In this document: positions 8,671 through 17,336 of the stretch, in pieces
Numbering within the stretch: the first letter of the stretch is position 1
How the letters are laid out: every line of letters begins with the position of its first letter
DNA from: an uncultured Bacteroides sp.
Lineage (GTDB): Bacteria > Bacteroidota > Bacteroidia > Bacteroidales > Bacteroidaceae
Direction of reading: 5' to 3'
Length of the DNA stretch: 64,000 bases
Assembly: GCA_947646015.1 (NCBI GenBank)
Contig: CANSEY010000009.1
Span: forward strand, 62,001 to 126,000
Made by a program: the position numbers and the translations under genes
The notes under the pieces: generated by a model
What the model was told of the DNA's origin: nothing
The model's input: only the letters and a program-made list of their open reading frames with translations
The model's database searches: none

Positions 8671-10152
8671 ATGATTATGTAGGCTCATTATTTCCATGCT
8701 TTGGATAAGGAGTCCCAAGCAAATCAACCGCTATCTGAAATGGAACGTGGAGATTACATAGATAAGATCAATAGTTTGTCCACTGCCATCAATCAATTCA
8801 AGGAGTCCTATTCTTTGTAGAAACCCTCAATGGAGGCTTCTGAGAAGCACAATGAATCCTTGTAGTCTCAAGTAGCCCGTCTTCAATATATCATTTGTAT
8901 CATTACTGATGAAATCCGTGATTTGAGTGAAGAAGTCTCTAAGCAGTCGGATTATACCAAGCGTCACAATAAAATGTCTTACGGCAAGAAGAGTCTCTCC
9001 TTCCGTATCAGACAAGAAGACAGAAAGAGCCGTGAAGAGGATAAGATGGATGATGACGGTTCTGGTACTTTTTCCACAGGTAGTGCTGATTTTTCCTTGG
9101 ATTTGACTAAAATAAAATCAGAGAATCTCGACAACAAGCGTGGCCCCTGTACTCTCGAATTTCTTGCTGATATGGTTGTGAACAGTTGATCGCTTCATAC
9201 TCCCAATCACAGAGAGAATATTCGTATGGTATGCGCATTGATAAGTTTACTTCCAGCGAGAATAACCGTTCTAACTGGCTTAAGAGGGTTGCCGATTATT
9301 TGAAACTTTTATATGAATACATCAAACAGAGATTATTGAAGGTGAAATCCATTCTTCATATTGATGAGAGTTGGTGTAGGGTACGTATAAAATATAAGGG
9401 GGATGGTACGAAACTCGGCAGATATTTTAAAAAGTATGTTTGGGTTTTGGTCAACAAGCTAGACGGTTTGGTTTGTTTCCTTTATGACAATGATGAGAAT
9501 GACAGTCGTGGATGTCGCCCGATAGAGGAACTTTTAGGGGATTTTACAGGTTCGATTCATTCTGATGGTTACGTCGTTTATAAATATCTTGCACGTACGA
9601 ATCCTGAAAATGTCCATCTTCTTTGTTGGGCGCATGTGCGGGCGAAGTTCAAAGCCGAAGAGATAAGTAAGGATTCTGATGCCGCGTGGTTTGTAGAACA
9701 GATTGGACTTTTGTATATGGTTGAAGCAGAGAATATCAAGCTTTACCGAAGTGCTGATAAAATAAAACTTCGTCGGTTGCAGTCTGATGTGCTCTAAATC
9801 CTCACAACTTTTCATGCCAGAGCCGAAAAGATGATAAAGAATGCCAATCGCCTTTATTTGGGAGACTTGATCTTAACGGTTGGGCTGAATTACAGAACTA
9901 TCGTATGGTCGTTATACAATCGACAATATGATTGCTGAGCATGTCGTCAGACCTTTTACCGTAAACAGAAAGAATTCTTTGTTCTATAGCAGTGATGCTG
10001 GAGTGGATGTAGCTACTACATATCTTACAGTAATGGAAACAGCCCAAATGCATGGTCTGGAAGTCAGCGATTATCTGATACATGCTTTCCGTGAAATTAT
10101 GAGTGGAAATAAAGACTGTTCAACCTACGCTCCGGAAGCGTTTCTAGAATAA
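8671..10152 (+). mobile_element. IS66 family transposase (TnpC) remnant with stops and frameshifts
   Basis: The N-terminal coiled-coil-like part begins at 8671 and has three in-frame TAG stops at codons 4, 50 and 65, then continues to KIKSENLDNKRGPC and a stop at 9187. After a frame change the catalytic core follows (9186-9797): HIDESWCRVR, WVLVNKLDGLV, HSDGYVVYKYL and LLCWAHVRAKF, matching IS66 DDE transposases. A third segment (about 9885-10152) carries the C-terminal block NMIAEHVVRPFTV and KNSLFYSSDAG. At least three stops and two frame changes make it inactive, and no partner TnpA/TnpB genes are visible. It marks the accessory junction downstream of the polysaccharide locus. Confidence 0.85.
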
Positions 10153-10260
10153 TATGCAAATTAAATGTTAAATTTGAAATCGTAAGTGATGATAAATCGC
10201 TGTTTTTTAATAGGGTTAAAGTAATTGAGTGCTTAAAAAAACGGTGGTCGTGGAGGCTTT

Positions 10261-10734
10261 GTGGCGCCGGGGAGGCCGATAATTTTATTTGAAGGTCACA
10301 TCTTTTGGAGAGAACTCAAAAAGCGGGGACTTGATCCGGAGAGGTATGTTGTCGGTAATGAAAATATTCTTTATCCCAGTTGGAGGAGAGAACATTATTA
10401 TGGAGGGATAAGAGAGTATGAACGTCTGGAAAAGGCCCGAGAAATACATAAAGAAGCTGCTGACGCTTCCACTTCATGGGGAATGTTTCAGGTGATGGGC
10501 TTTAACTATGTGATGTGCGGGTACGGCAGTGTAGATGAAATGGTGAAAGATATGTGTACCGGAGAAGATAAGCAACTGGAGGCATTTGCCAGGTTCATTA
10601 AACTTGCTGAGTTACGGCCCAATCTGGAGCGGAAAGACTGGATCGGTTTTGCCAAAAGATATAATGGTCCCAGATATGCTCAGAATCACTACGATAAAAA
10701 ACTGGAAGAGGCTTATCGGAGATTTACGAAGTAG
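10261..10734 (+). pseudogene. N-acetylmuramidase domain protein, 5' end damaged
   Basis: The 157-aa reading frame is a DUF3380-type N-acetylmuramidase (peptidoglycan-cleaving) lacking its first about 25 residues. The body is well kept: GRPIILFEGHIFW, SWGMFQVMGFN, and the end WIGFAKRYNGPRYAQNHYDKK. The only start is a weak GTG at 10261 without a Shine-Dalgarno-like site. Upstream codons in a different frame read VKVIEC (from about 10215), resembling the missing VKAVxEVE segment with the catalytic glutamate, and a TAA lies in the current frame just before NGGRGGF. A frameshift in the A-run near 10237 therefore probably inactivated the gene. It adjoins HU and smalltalk genes, its common companions in Bacteroides. 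Confidence 0.7.
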
Positions 10735-10774
10735 AAAAGAGATATGCCCTAATGAGTATAGATTTTTGTTTCGT

Positions 10775-10810
10775 CCCCGGTTTTATGCCATGCCAGGTAT
10801 AAAACCGGGG
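10775..10810 (+). terminator. hairpin after the muramidase gene
   Basis: CCCCGGTTTTAT and ATAAAACCGGGG form a perfect 12-bp stem with a 12-nt loop, 40 nt after the muramidase stop. The T-run is weak after the stem, but the location and stem strength fit a transcription terminator. Confidence 0.6.
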
Positions 10811-10955
10811 ATATTTCGTTAAACGGGTATAATATGAATAATCGGACAATAGCAGAGTATGTGAAGTAGATGTATAAGAAAAAAATAAGTAATAGCACTG
10901 ATAATGTGATGATTATAACTTATTCTGTATAACTTGATCCGGATGCCCTGTTTTC

Positions 10956-10987
10956 TTTTGTCATCTTCCTGCAAATGTTCACCTTTG
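10956..10987 (+). promoter_or_regulatory. predicted Bacteroides promoter of the HU-like gene
   Basis: TTTTG (10956-10960) and CACCTTTG (10980-10987, one mismatch to TAnnTTTG) are separated by 19 nt, the normal spacing of Bacteroides -33 and -7 elements. It would give a leader of about 60 nt before the ATG at 11055. Confidence 0.45.
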
Positions 10988-11054
10988 CAATGTTGATCAA
11001 CGCAATGTGAATAAAATCAGTAGTAATAACATTAAAAAAAGGAGATGCAGGAAT

Positions 11055-11534
11055 ATGGCATTATTTTATAAAGCAGTAAAATCGACTATGGCAACTAAGT
11101 CCGGTGATAAGAAATGGCACTTGAACTTGGTGAAGGTAGGCAAGGTGGTATCTACTCAACAACTGGCTGAAATGATTGCGGAAAAATCGTCGTTGACTCC
11201 GGGTGATGTGCATAATGTGGTTCGGAACTTGATGACAGCGATGCGTAGTGCACTGCTGGACAGTAAGACGGTACGTCTGGACGGATTGGGTACTTTTACG
11301 ATGAAAGCGCGTACACGGGGAAGGGGAGTGGACAAAGAGGAAGAGGTGAACCCGAATCAGGTGGCAGCCCTTCTTTGTCATTTTACTCCTGAATATACTC
11401 GTCCTGCGGCTATCGGTACTACCCGGGCTTTGTTTCAGGGTGTTGAGTTCCAGAAAGCGAGTGGAATCGGTGCTTCGGGCAATAATGGTTCCGGAGGTGG
11501 TGATGGAGACATAGTAGATGATCCGACTGCGTAG
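11055..11534 (+). CDS. HU-like DNA-binding protein (Bacteroidota histone-like family)
   Basis: This is a 159-aa HU/IHF-fold protein of the Bacteroidota-specific histone-like group. The HU core runs from about residue 30 to 120, with LAEMIAEKSSLTPGDV, VRLDGLGTFTMKARTRG and a C-terminal Gly/Asp-rich tail (GASGNNGSGGGDGD). The start at 11055 (MALFYKAV) is chosen because AAAAAAAGGAGATG precedes it and MALFYK is the usual family beginning; an upstream ATG at 11007 would add 16 unrelated residues. It binds DNA, but a specific target is unknown. A smalltalk peptide gene follows 24 nt downstream and a muramidase gene lies upstream, a recurrent trio beside Bacteroides surface polysaccharide loci. Confidence 0.9.
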   Translation: MALFYKAVKSTMATKSGDKKWHLNLVKVGKVVSTQQLAEMIAEKSSLTPGDVHNVVRNLMTAMRSALLDSKTVRLDGLGTFTMKARTRGRGVDKEEEVNPNQVAALLCHFTPEYTRPAAIGTTRALFQGVEFQKASGIGASGNNGSGGGDGDIVDDPTA

Positions 11535-11558
11535 TTAGCGGTTCTATAGGATTAGAAT

Positions 11559-11651
11559 ATGAGGAAAAATAATTGGAACATCTTTTTGAAAGTAATCATT
11601 GCTGTGGCAAGTGCTATTGCCGGGGTAATAGGAGGTCAGGGATTACTTTGA
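11559..11651 (+). CDS. smalltalk protein (30 aa membrane peptide)
   Basis: A 30-residue peptide starts MRKNNWNIFLKVI and ends AIAGVIGGQGLL. It is a single amphipathic or membrane-spanning helix with a basic N-terminus. This matches the short peptide family known as smalltalk in Bacteroides, always found just downstream of an HU-like gene. Its function is unknown. The gene is 24 nt after the HU-like stop, so the two are probably one transcript, and a terminator follows at 11682. A start at 11559 is the only possibility in frame. Confidence 0.8.
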   Translation: MRKNNWNIFLKVIIAVASAIAGVIGGQGLL

Positions 11652-11681
11652 CGGTCAGCCGATCATTTCGGTTGAAATAAT

Positions 11682-11721
11682 AAATGCCGTTATCTGTTTG
11701 GAAGAATGGATAGCGGCATTT
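11682..11721 (+). terminator. rho-independent terminator after HU-smalltalk
   Basis: AAATGCCGTTATC and GATAGCGGCATTT form a 13-bp stem (one G-T pair) with a 14-nt loop and are followed by TTATTAT. It closes the HU-smalltalk transcript. Confidence 0.75.
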
Positions 11722-11798
11722 TATTATATGGTTTACGGAATCGGTAATTAGGAATAATCTTGTATATTTGTGAGTGAAGCCATTAATAGGAATACGCT

Positions 11799-12089
11799 AT
11801 GGCTAAACTTTACCCGATTGGGATACAGAACTTTGAAAGTTTGCGAGATGATAATTACTTTTATATAGATTCGCATTTGAAAACCTCTAAATCTTCAGTT
11901 TAGAGGATGAAAAATGCGGGGTAGCATGTGATGGAGTTCAAATTTGACGGGAGTGCGGAAGAGGCTTTGAAACAGATAAAAGAAAAGGGATATGCCGCTC
12001 CGTTTGCCAATGATTCCCGCCAACTGATAAAGGTAGGAGTGAATTTTAGCTCGAAAACAAGGAATATTGATAGTTGGATCGTGGACTGA
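11799..12089 (+). pseudogene. internally deleted AAA-ATPase/PD-(D/E)XK nuclease-like gene
   Basis: The ATG at 11799 opens with MAKLYPIGIQNFESLRDDNY and FYID, the characteristic start of the large Bacteroides AAA-ATPase-like family with a C-terminal PD-(D/E)XK nuclease domain (usually over 500 aa). About 75 nt later the coding sequence jumps to the other end of such a protein: VMEFKFDGSAEEALKQI, GYAAPFAND and WIVD before the stop at 12087. The ATP-binding middle, some 1.3 kb, is missing. In its place is an imperfect hairpin (11872-11918). The product would be non-functional. Confidence 0.75.
11872..11918 (+). repeat. imperfect hairpin at the deletion scar of the ATPase gene
   Basis: CGCATTT (11872) pairs with AAATGCG (end 11918), and CCTCTAAA with TTTAGAGG, leaving a 5-nt internal bulge each side and a 7-nt loop. 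It sits exactly where the middle of the ATPase gene is absent. Confidence 0.6.
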
Positions 12090-12155
12090 CTGTAAGCTTC
12101 ACATGGCTATATAAATTGATATAAAAAGAATAAAATATACATTAAGATGATTAGA

Positions 12156-12187
12156 TTTTGTAAGTTTCTGTTTTTTTGTTATTTTTG
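12156..12187 (+). promoter_or_regulatory. predicted promoter of the LruC lipoprotein gene
   Basis: TTTTG (12156-12160) and TATTTTTG (12180-12187) match the Bacteroides -33 and -7 elements with 19-nt spacing, 65 nt upstream of the start codon. Confidence 0.6.
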
Positions 12188-12252
12188 TATTCAAGTTAGG
12201 TTGTTAATTTACTGAATATAGTAACCTTACACAAACAGACAAACATCGTCTT

Positions 12253-14325
12253 ATGAAGAGAAATGTATCATTGCTGAAGTATGCACTGCTGATAGCACTT
12301 TGCTGTGTAGCATGTGTAAATGAGAAAGATTTGTATGAACCGTCGGGGGAGTATCCTGGCGAAACGGAAGAGTTGGACCTATCGTTCAAATTCGTTTTGA
12401 GATCCGATAAACAGATTCATATATCTGTTACCCGGGCAGATGGAAAAGCTGCTGAGGGGATAGGGGTTGGAGTGTATCTTCAACAGCCTTATGAAGAAGA
12501 CGGGATTATTTCCGGTAAGCCTCTCTATATGGGCTATACAGATGGGAATGGGCAGATTGATGCTACTATTTCTGTTCCGGCAAACAGTGATAAGTTGTAT
12601 GTCGCTTCGTTGACAGCCGGTTATCCCGGAGTGCAGGAGATGGATGTGCAACCTTCGATGACGTGCAACTTGACTGCAACAGCCTTTCAAATCAAGACTG
12701 CTACTACCCGTATGGTTGCTACCCGGAGTGAAACAGGATTGGATGTTCCCGTCGACCAGAAGCTAAGCAATCTTTATGAATTGTATAGCCCTTATACTGA
12801 TTCGGAGATTGGAAAAGACGGTATACCACTTTTGAATGCTTCTCCGCTTGTTACGAAAGAGGAATTATCTGCTAAGTTTCTAAATTTAATGAATAGTTGG
12901 TATCCGGAACAGAAGAATGTGCAGGATGTGGATTTGAAAAAGAGCTCTGACCTGGTGGTGACTGACGAATTGGGAGCGGAAGTGTGGGCTACGTATGTCG
13001 GTGATGGTGGATTTTATGTAAATAATGCGACTGTCTACAATGTGTTGGCTTATTATAGCTATCGGGAAGGGGAGCTTGGCAGACGTGAAGATATACAGGG
13101 ACATCGTATGACTTTGTTACTTCCCAATACTCATCAGCAAAGGTGTCCTTCGGGTTTAAAAGTACAATTGTTGTATTGGGACGGAAAACAATATAGTAAG
13201 GTATTCCCGAAAGGTGCACGTATCGGTTTTGCTGTGGCACGTGACGGATTGAATATAGCTAATGTAAATGCTGCCAATGGAGGAGTGAATTCAAAAAGTT
13301 CCTATAAGTTCAAGAATCAGACCTTCCCGAATGGAGATGTTAATGGCTTTTATTATTCTACCCCATCTTTGAATGCAACGAAAAGGACGAATGCAGTGAT
13401 TCGAAATGTGCCCGATTATAACTGTTGCATTATGGGCTTCGATATTCGCCCTTATGATGATCCGAAAGCTGATTATGATTTTAATGATGTGATGATAAAG
13501 CTTACCGCATCACCGGTATCTGCCATAAAACCGGAAGAAGACATTCCGGTGATCGATGAATTTACTCCATCGGAGGCTGTTTACGGTACATTGGCCTTTG
13601 AAGACCAGTGGCCTAAGATGGGGGACTATGACTTCAACGATTTTGTGATGAATTACAGTTATGAGTTGGAGAAAGGGGATAATAATATGATTACTGCTCT
13701 AAAGTTGACTTTCACGCCGATTGCAAAGGGAGCAGCTTCATGGACGCATATCGGTGTAGGCATCGAACTGCCGCTTTCGGCTGACAATATCGACAAAGCA
13801 AAGTCGGAAGGTGCTACACTTGAAGAGGGTAATGACCGGGCCACTTTTATTGTCTGGAATGATGTTAATACTGCTTTCGGTACGACTGAAGGATATGTGA
13901 ATACGGAGGGTGCGGCGGTCGGAGTTTCCGCTATTCCGGTTGAAGTAACCGTACGACTGAAGACTCCTGTCAGCAGCTTGTTAACTCAGAAGTTTAATCC
14001 GTTTATTTTTGTCAACAGCCGTCAAAGAGAAATACATCTGGTAGATTATAAGCCGACAAAACATGCCGACACTTCACTCTTCGGGACAGAAAATGACAGA
14101 TCGGATCCTGGGGCTGAAGTTTATTATCGTATGGATAACCGATATCCATGGGCTCTTGATTTCCCGCGGAAGGAAGACTCTTCACCGGCGTGGAATTATC
14201 CCAAGGAAAGAGTTATCATTACGAAAGCATATCCTAATTATGAGAAATGGGTGCTTGATCAATCCAATCTTTCCTGGTTTGACGCGAGTGTGTCGGGGAA
14301 CGTGAATAAGGAATGCTTATATTAA
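12253..14325 (+). CDS. LruC domain-containing lipoprotein
   Basis: This 690-aa exported protein has a lipoprotein signal (hydrophobic core, then CVAC with the lipidated Cys near residue 22) followed by acidic and basic residues typical of Bacteroides surface-exported lipoproteins. Two calcium-site-like repeats, DYDFNDVMIKL near residue 408 and DYDFNDFVMNY near residue 459, belong to the DUF4114 region and the LruC (DUF4842) domain that fills the C-terminal half. The family was named from Leptospira LruC, an outer-membrane lipoprotein; its role in Bacteroides is unknown, possibly adhesion or matrix. It stands alone, with its own promoter and a shared terminator. Confidence 0.88.
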   Translation: MKRNVSLLKYALLIALCCVACVNEKDLYEPSGEYPGETEELDLSFKFVLRSDKQIHISVTRADGKAAEGIGVGVYLQQPYEEDGIISGKPLYMGYTDGNGQIDATISVPANSDKLYVASLTAGYPGVQEMDVQPSMTCNLTATAFQIKTATTRMVATRSETGLDVPVDQKLSNLYELYSPYTDSEIGKDGIPLLNASPLVTKEELSAKFLNLMNSWYPEQKNVQDVDLKKSSDLVVTDELGAEVWATYVGDGGFYVNNATVYNVLAYYSYREGELGRREDIQGHRMTLLLPNTHQQRCPSGLKVQLLYWDGKQYSKVFPKGARIGFAVARDGLNIANVNAANGGVNSKSSYKFKNQTFPNGDVNGFYYSTPSLNATKRTNAVIRNVPDYNCCIMGFDIRPYDDPKADYDFNDVMIKLTASPVSAIKPEEDIPVIDEFTPSEAVYGTLAFEDQWPKMGDYDFNDFVMNYSYELEKGDNNMITALKLTFTPIAKGAASWTHIGVGIELPLSADNIDKAKSEGATLEEGNDRATFIVWNDVNTAFGTTEGYVNTEGAAVGVSAIPVEVTVRLKTPVSSLLTQKFNPFIFVNSRQREIHLVDYKPTKHADTSLFGTENDRSDPGAEVYYRMDNRYPWALDFPRKEDSSPAWNYPKERVIITKAYPNYEKWVLDQSNLSWFDASVSGNVNKECLY

Positions 14326-14337
14326 GGAGAAAAACAA

Positions 14338-14372
14338 AATCCTCCGTAGAAAAAAGGTATCTACGGAGGATT
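14338..14372. terminator. bidirectional terminator between LruC and thioesterase genes
   Basis: AATCCTCCGTAGA and TCTACGGAGGATT form a perfect 13-bp stem with a 9-nt loop between two convergent genes; A-rich before and T-rich after, it can serve both strands. Confidence 0.85.
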
Positions 14373-14374
14373 AT

Positions 14375-14809
14375 TTATTTTTTCTTTCTTAAGTCTCTCC
14401 CTTCGAACCGACAGATTGCCTCTATCCATTCTTCGGTCAGTGGCTTGGATTCGTGTCTCTCCAGATCGAATGTCACCATGACCGAACGACAGATGCATTT
14501 CACTTCCATTGTTTCGGTGTCGATGACCCGTTGCAGCAGATGAAAGCTTTTGGTTCCGATTTCGCAAACTGCGGTTTGTACGGCGATGTGGTCCGATGAA
14601 AAAATCTGTGCCAGAAAGTCGGCTTCAATGTGTACGACTACAATGCCGTCTTTTTCCCAGTCGACTCCCGGGCATACAGAAGCGAAATATTCTGTTTTGC
14701 CGAGATCGTAAAATGAAAAATAGACGGTGTTGTTGACGTGTCCGAATTTGTCTACGTCGTTGAATCGTAGTTGTATAGGTAAACTGTGATGAAATTCGAT
14801 TTCTTCCAT
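14375..14809 (-). CDS. acyl-CoA thioesterase (4HBT/YbgC-like hotdog fold)
   Basis: This 144-aa protein has the single-hotdog 4HBT fold, with the signature RFNDVDKFGHVNNTVYFSFYD near residues 15-36, whose Asp (DxDxxGHVNN) is the catalytic residue of YbgC/FcbC-type thioesterases. It hydrolyses acyl-CoA thioesters, probably of short or aromatic acids; the substrate is not determined. The gene is transcribed divergently from tsaC and converges on the LruC gene, with the shared hairpin only 2 nt beyond its stop. A TAATTTTG -7 box on the minus strand (14841-14848) lies 31 nt upstream. Confidence 0.88.
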   Translation of the reverse strand: MEEIEFHHSLPIQLRFNDVDKFGHVNNTVYFSFYDLGKTEYFASVCPGVDWEKDGIVVVHIEADFLAQIFSSDHIAVQTAVCEIGTKSFHLLQRVIDTETMEVKCICRSVMVTFDLERHESKPLTEEWIEAICRFEGRDLRKKK

Positions 14810-14825
14810 TTGTTTTCTCTTAACC

Positions 14826-14857
14826 TTTGTTATTATTGGGCAAAATTAGTATTTTTG
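14826..14857 (+). promoter_or_regulatory. promoter of tsaC, overlapping a divergent promoter
   Basis: TTTG (14826-14829) and TATTTTTG (14850-14857) are spaced by 20 nt and face tsaC. On the opposite strand TAATTTTG (14841-14848) faces the thioesterase gene, inside the same interval, so the two promoters share bases and may exclude each other. Confidence 0.6.
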
Positions 14858-14888
14858 CACGTTATTCTCACAAGAAATAGATCAAGAA

Positions 14889-15452
14889 ATGATAGAAGAC
14901 ATTAAAAAAGCTTGTCAAGTGATGAGCGAAGGCGGGGTGATTCTCTATCCCACCGATACGGTTTGGGGAATTGGCTGTGATGCTACCAATGAAGACGCTG
15001 TGCGCCGGGTGTATGAGATAAAACGACGTGCTGACAGCAAGGCGATGCTGGTATTGGTAGACTCGCCGGTGAAAGTGGAATTCTATGTGCAGGATGTTCC
15101 TTCGGTAGCTTGGGATTTGATTGAGGTTGCCGATAAGCCATTAACTATCATTTATTCCGGTGCCCGCAACCTGGCTTCAAATCTGCTTGCAGAGGATGGA
15201 AGCGTAGGCATCCGGGTGACAAACGAAGCGTTTTCCCGTCGTTTGTGCCAGCAGTTTCGCAAAGCGATTGTCTCGACATCTGCCAATGTCAGCGGACAAC
15301 CGGGAGCAGCCAATTTTAATGAAATCAGCGAAGAAATAAAATCGTCGGTGGATTACATTGTCAATTTTCGACAAGATGATATGAGTCGTCCTAAACCATC
15401 GAGTATCATTAAACTGGATAAAGGTGGAGTGATCAAGATTATTCGCGAATGA
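14889..15452 (+). CDS. tsaC: L-threonylcarbamoyladenylate synthase
   Basis: This is a single-domain YrdC/TsaC protein (187 aa) that makes threonylcarbamoyl-AMP from Thr, bicarbonate and ATP for the universal t6A37 modification of ANN-decoding tRNAs. The family motifs are GGVILYPTDTVWGIGCDA, KRRADSKAMLVLV (KRxxxK-type nucleotide site), VGIRVTNEAF and STSANVSGQP. It lacks the extra Sua5 domain. Its stop overlaps the CLC gene start (ATGA), so both are translated from one message. It is expected to be essential. Confidence 0.95.
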   Translation: MIEDIKKACQVMSEGGVILYPTDTVWGIGCDATNEDAVRRVYEIKRRADSKAMLVLVDSPVKVEFYVQDVPSVAWDLIEVADKPLTIIYSGARNLASNLLAEDGSVGIRVTNEAFSRRLCQQFRKAIVSTSANVSGQPGAANFNEISEEIKSSVDYIVNFRQDDMSRPKPSSIIKLDKGGVIKIIRE

Positions 15453-17242
15453 TGGAAAAAGAAAAGATAAGTTTATTACAGCGCTTTATTATCTGGCGCG
15501 AGAATAAAATCAAAGAAAAGCAGTTTATTCTCATTTTAAGTTTTCTGGTCGGTATTTTTACTGCCATTGCTGCACTGCTCCTAAAATTCTTTATTCATAC
15601 GATACAGAATTTCCTGACAGATAACTTTAATACAACGGAGGCCAACTACCTGTATCTGGTTTATCCGGTGGTCGGTATTTTTCTGGCAGGATGGTTTGTA
15701 CGCAATATCGTAAAGGATGATATCAGCCATGGAGTCACGAAGATTCTTTATGCAATTTCGAGGAGGCAGGGGCGTATCAAAAGACATAATATCTGGTCGT
15801 CGACCATTGCCAGTGCCATTACCATCGGTTTCGGCGGATCGGTAGGAGCCGAGGCACCTATTGTGTTGACCGGATCGGCAATCGGGTCGAATTTGGGAAG
15901 TATGTTCAAGATGGAGCACCGTACACTGATGTTGCTGGTAGGCTGTGGAGCGGCGGGTGCCATCGGAGGTATTTTTAAAGCGCCTATTGCCGGACTGGTG
16001 TTTACGCTGGAAGTACTGATGATCGACCTTACCATGTCGTCTTTATTACCATTGCTGATTTCGGCTGTCACGGCTGCCACTGTTTCGTATATTACGACCG
16101 GACAGGAGGCTATGTTTAAATTTCATCTGGATCAGCCTTTTGAATTGGAGCGTATTCCTTATGTGATTCTTTTGGGAATCTTTTGCGGATTGGTATCGCT
16201 TTATTTCACTCGCGCTATGAACTCTGTGGAAGGAGTATTTGGCAAACTCTCCAATCCATATAAGAAGTTGGCATTGGGAGGTGTGATGCTGAGTGTGCTC
16301 ATCTTCCTCTTTCCACCCTTGTATGGTGAAGGTTACGATACGATCGAACTATTGTTGAACGGCGTGAGCAATGCCGACTGGGATACGGTACTGAATAACT
16401 CGTTGTTTTATGGATACGGTAATCTGTTGCTGGTCTATTTGGTGCTGATCATTCTGTTGAAAGTCTTTGCGTCGAGTGCGACCAACGGTGGAGGCGGATG
16501 TGGCGGTATTTTTGCACCTTCGCTGTATCTGGGATGTATTGCCGGTTTTGTGTTTTCGCACTTTAGCAATGATTTTGACTTTACCTCGACTTTGCCCGAA
16601 AAGAACTTTGCGTTGATGGGAATGGCAGGGGTTATGAGTGGAGTCATGCATGCACCTCTGACTGGAGTATTCCTGATTGCCGAGCTAACGGGCGGATATG
16701 ACCTCTTCCTGCCTCTGATGATTGTTTCGGTCAGTTCGTATCTGACAATCATCGTGTTTGAACCTCATAGTATCTACTCTATGCGTTTGGCTAAAAAGGG
16801 ACAGTTGCTGACCCATCACAAGGATAAAGCTGTATTGACACTGATGAAAGTTGAAAATGTGGTTGAAACTGACTTTGTCAGCGTGCGTCCGGAAATGGAT
16901 CTGGGTGAATTGGTGAAGGCGATTTCAACTTCGCATCGTAATATGTTTCCTGTGACGGATAAAGACGGGGGCTTGCTGGGCGTCGTGCTACTGGACGATA
17001 TCAGGAACATCATGTTCCGTCAGGAACTTTATCATCGTTTTACCGTTAGTAAACTGATGACCTCGGTCCCTGCCCGTCTGTATGATACAGATAGCATGGA
17101 ACAGGTGATGCAGACTTTTGACGATACAAAAGCATGGAACTTACCTGTGGTCAATGAAGAGGGCAAATACCTGGGATTTGTATCCAAATCTAAGATATTT
17201 AATTCATATCGCCAGGTATTGGTACATTTCTCGGAAGATTGA
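15449..17242 (+). CDS. CLC-family chloride channel or H+/Cl- antiporter with CBS domains
   Basis: This 597-aa inner-membrane protein has the CLC fold (about residues 20-430) followed by two CBS domains (about 465-590). CLC anion-path motifs are GGSVGAEAPIVLTG, in which the Glu is the gating glutamate position, GGGGCGGIFAPSLYLG (the GxFxP block), and a conserved Tyr near residue 430. The glutamate and a cytosolic CBS pair suggest nucleotide-regulated anion/proton exchange. Residue E203-type proton glutamate cannot be assigned without alignment, so channel versus antiporter is open. The start is ATG at 15449 or the next ATG at 15452; both overlap tsaC. Confidence 0.92.
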   Translation: MMEKEKISLLQRFIIWRENKIKEKQFILILSFLVGIFTAIAALLLKFFIHTIQNFLTDNFNTTEANYLYLVYPVVGIFLAGWFVRNIVKDDISHGVTKILYAISRRQGRIKRHNIWSSTIASAITIGFGGSVGAEAPIVLTGSAIGSNLGSMFKMEHRTLMLLVGCGAAGAIGGIFKAPIAGLVFTLEVLMIDLTMSSLLPLLISAVTAATVSYITTGQEAMFKFHLDQPFELERIPYVILLGIFCGLVSLYFTRAMNSVEGVFGKLSNPYKKLALGGVMLSVLIFLFPPLYGEGYDTIELLLNGVSNADWDTVLNNSLFYGYGNLLLVYLVLIILLKVFASSATNGGGGCGGIFAPSLYLGCIAGFVFSHFSNDFDFTSTLPEKNFALMGMAGVMSGVMHAPLTGVFLIAELTGGYDLFLPLMIVSVSSYLTIIVFEPHSIYSMRLAKKGQLLTHHKDKAVLTLMKVENVVETDFVSVRPEMDLGELVKAISTSHRNMFPVTDKDGGLLGVVLLDDIRNIMFRQELYHRFTVSKLMTSVPARLYDTDSMEQVMQTFDDTKAWNLPVVNEEGKYLGFVSKSKIFNSYRQVLVHFSED

Positions 17243-17336
17243 CGGAACGGCGATGGCTGTATGTAACGGATAGTGTGCTTTGCAGGCAATTCGTTACTTT
17301 CGTAATCTGCAGTGTGAAACTCATAACTTATAAATT

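Noticed and set aside
15449-17242. Fluc-like or magnesium transporter reading of the CLC protein because of its CBS pair
   Set aside because: The GxFxP and GAEAP motifs are diagnostic of CLC; CBS domains are common there.
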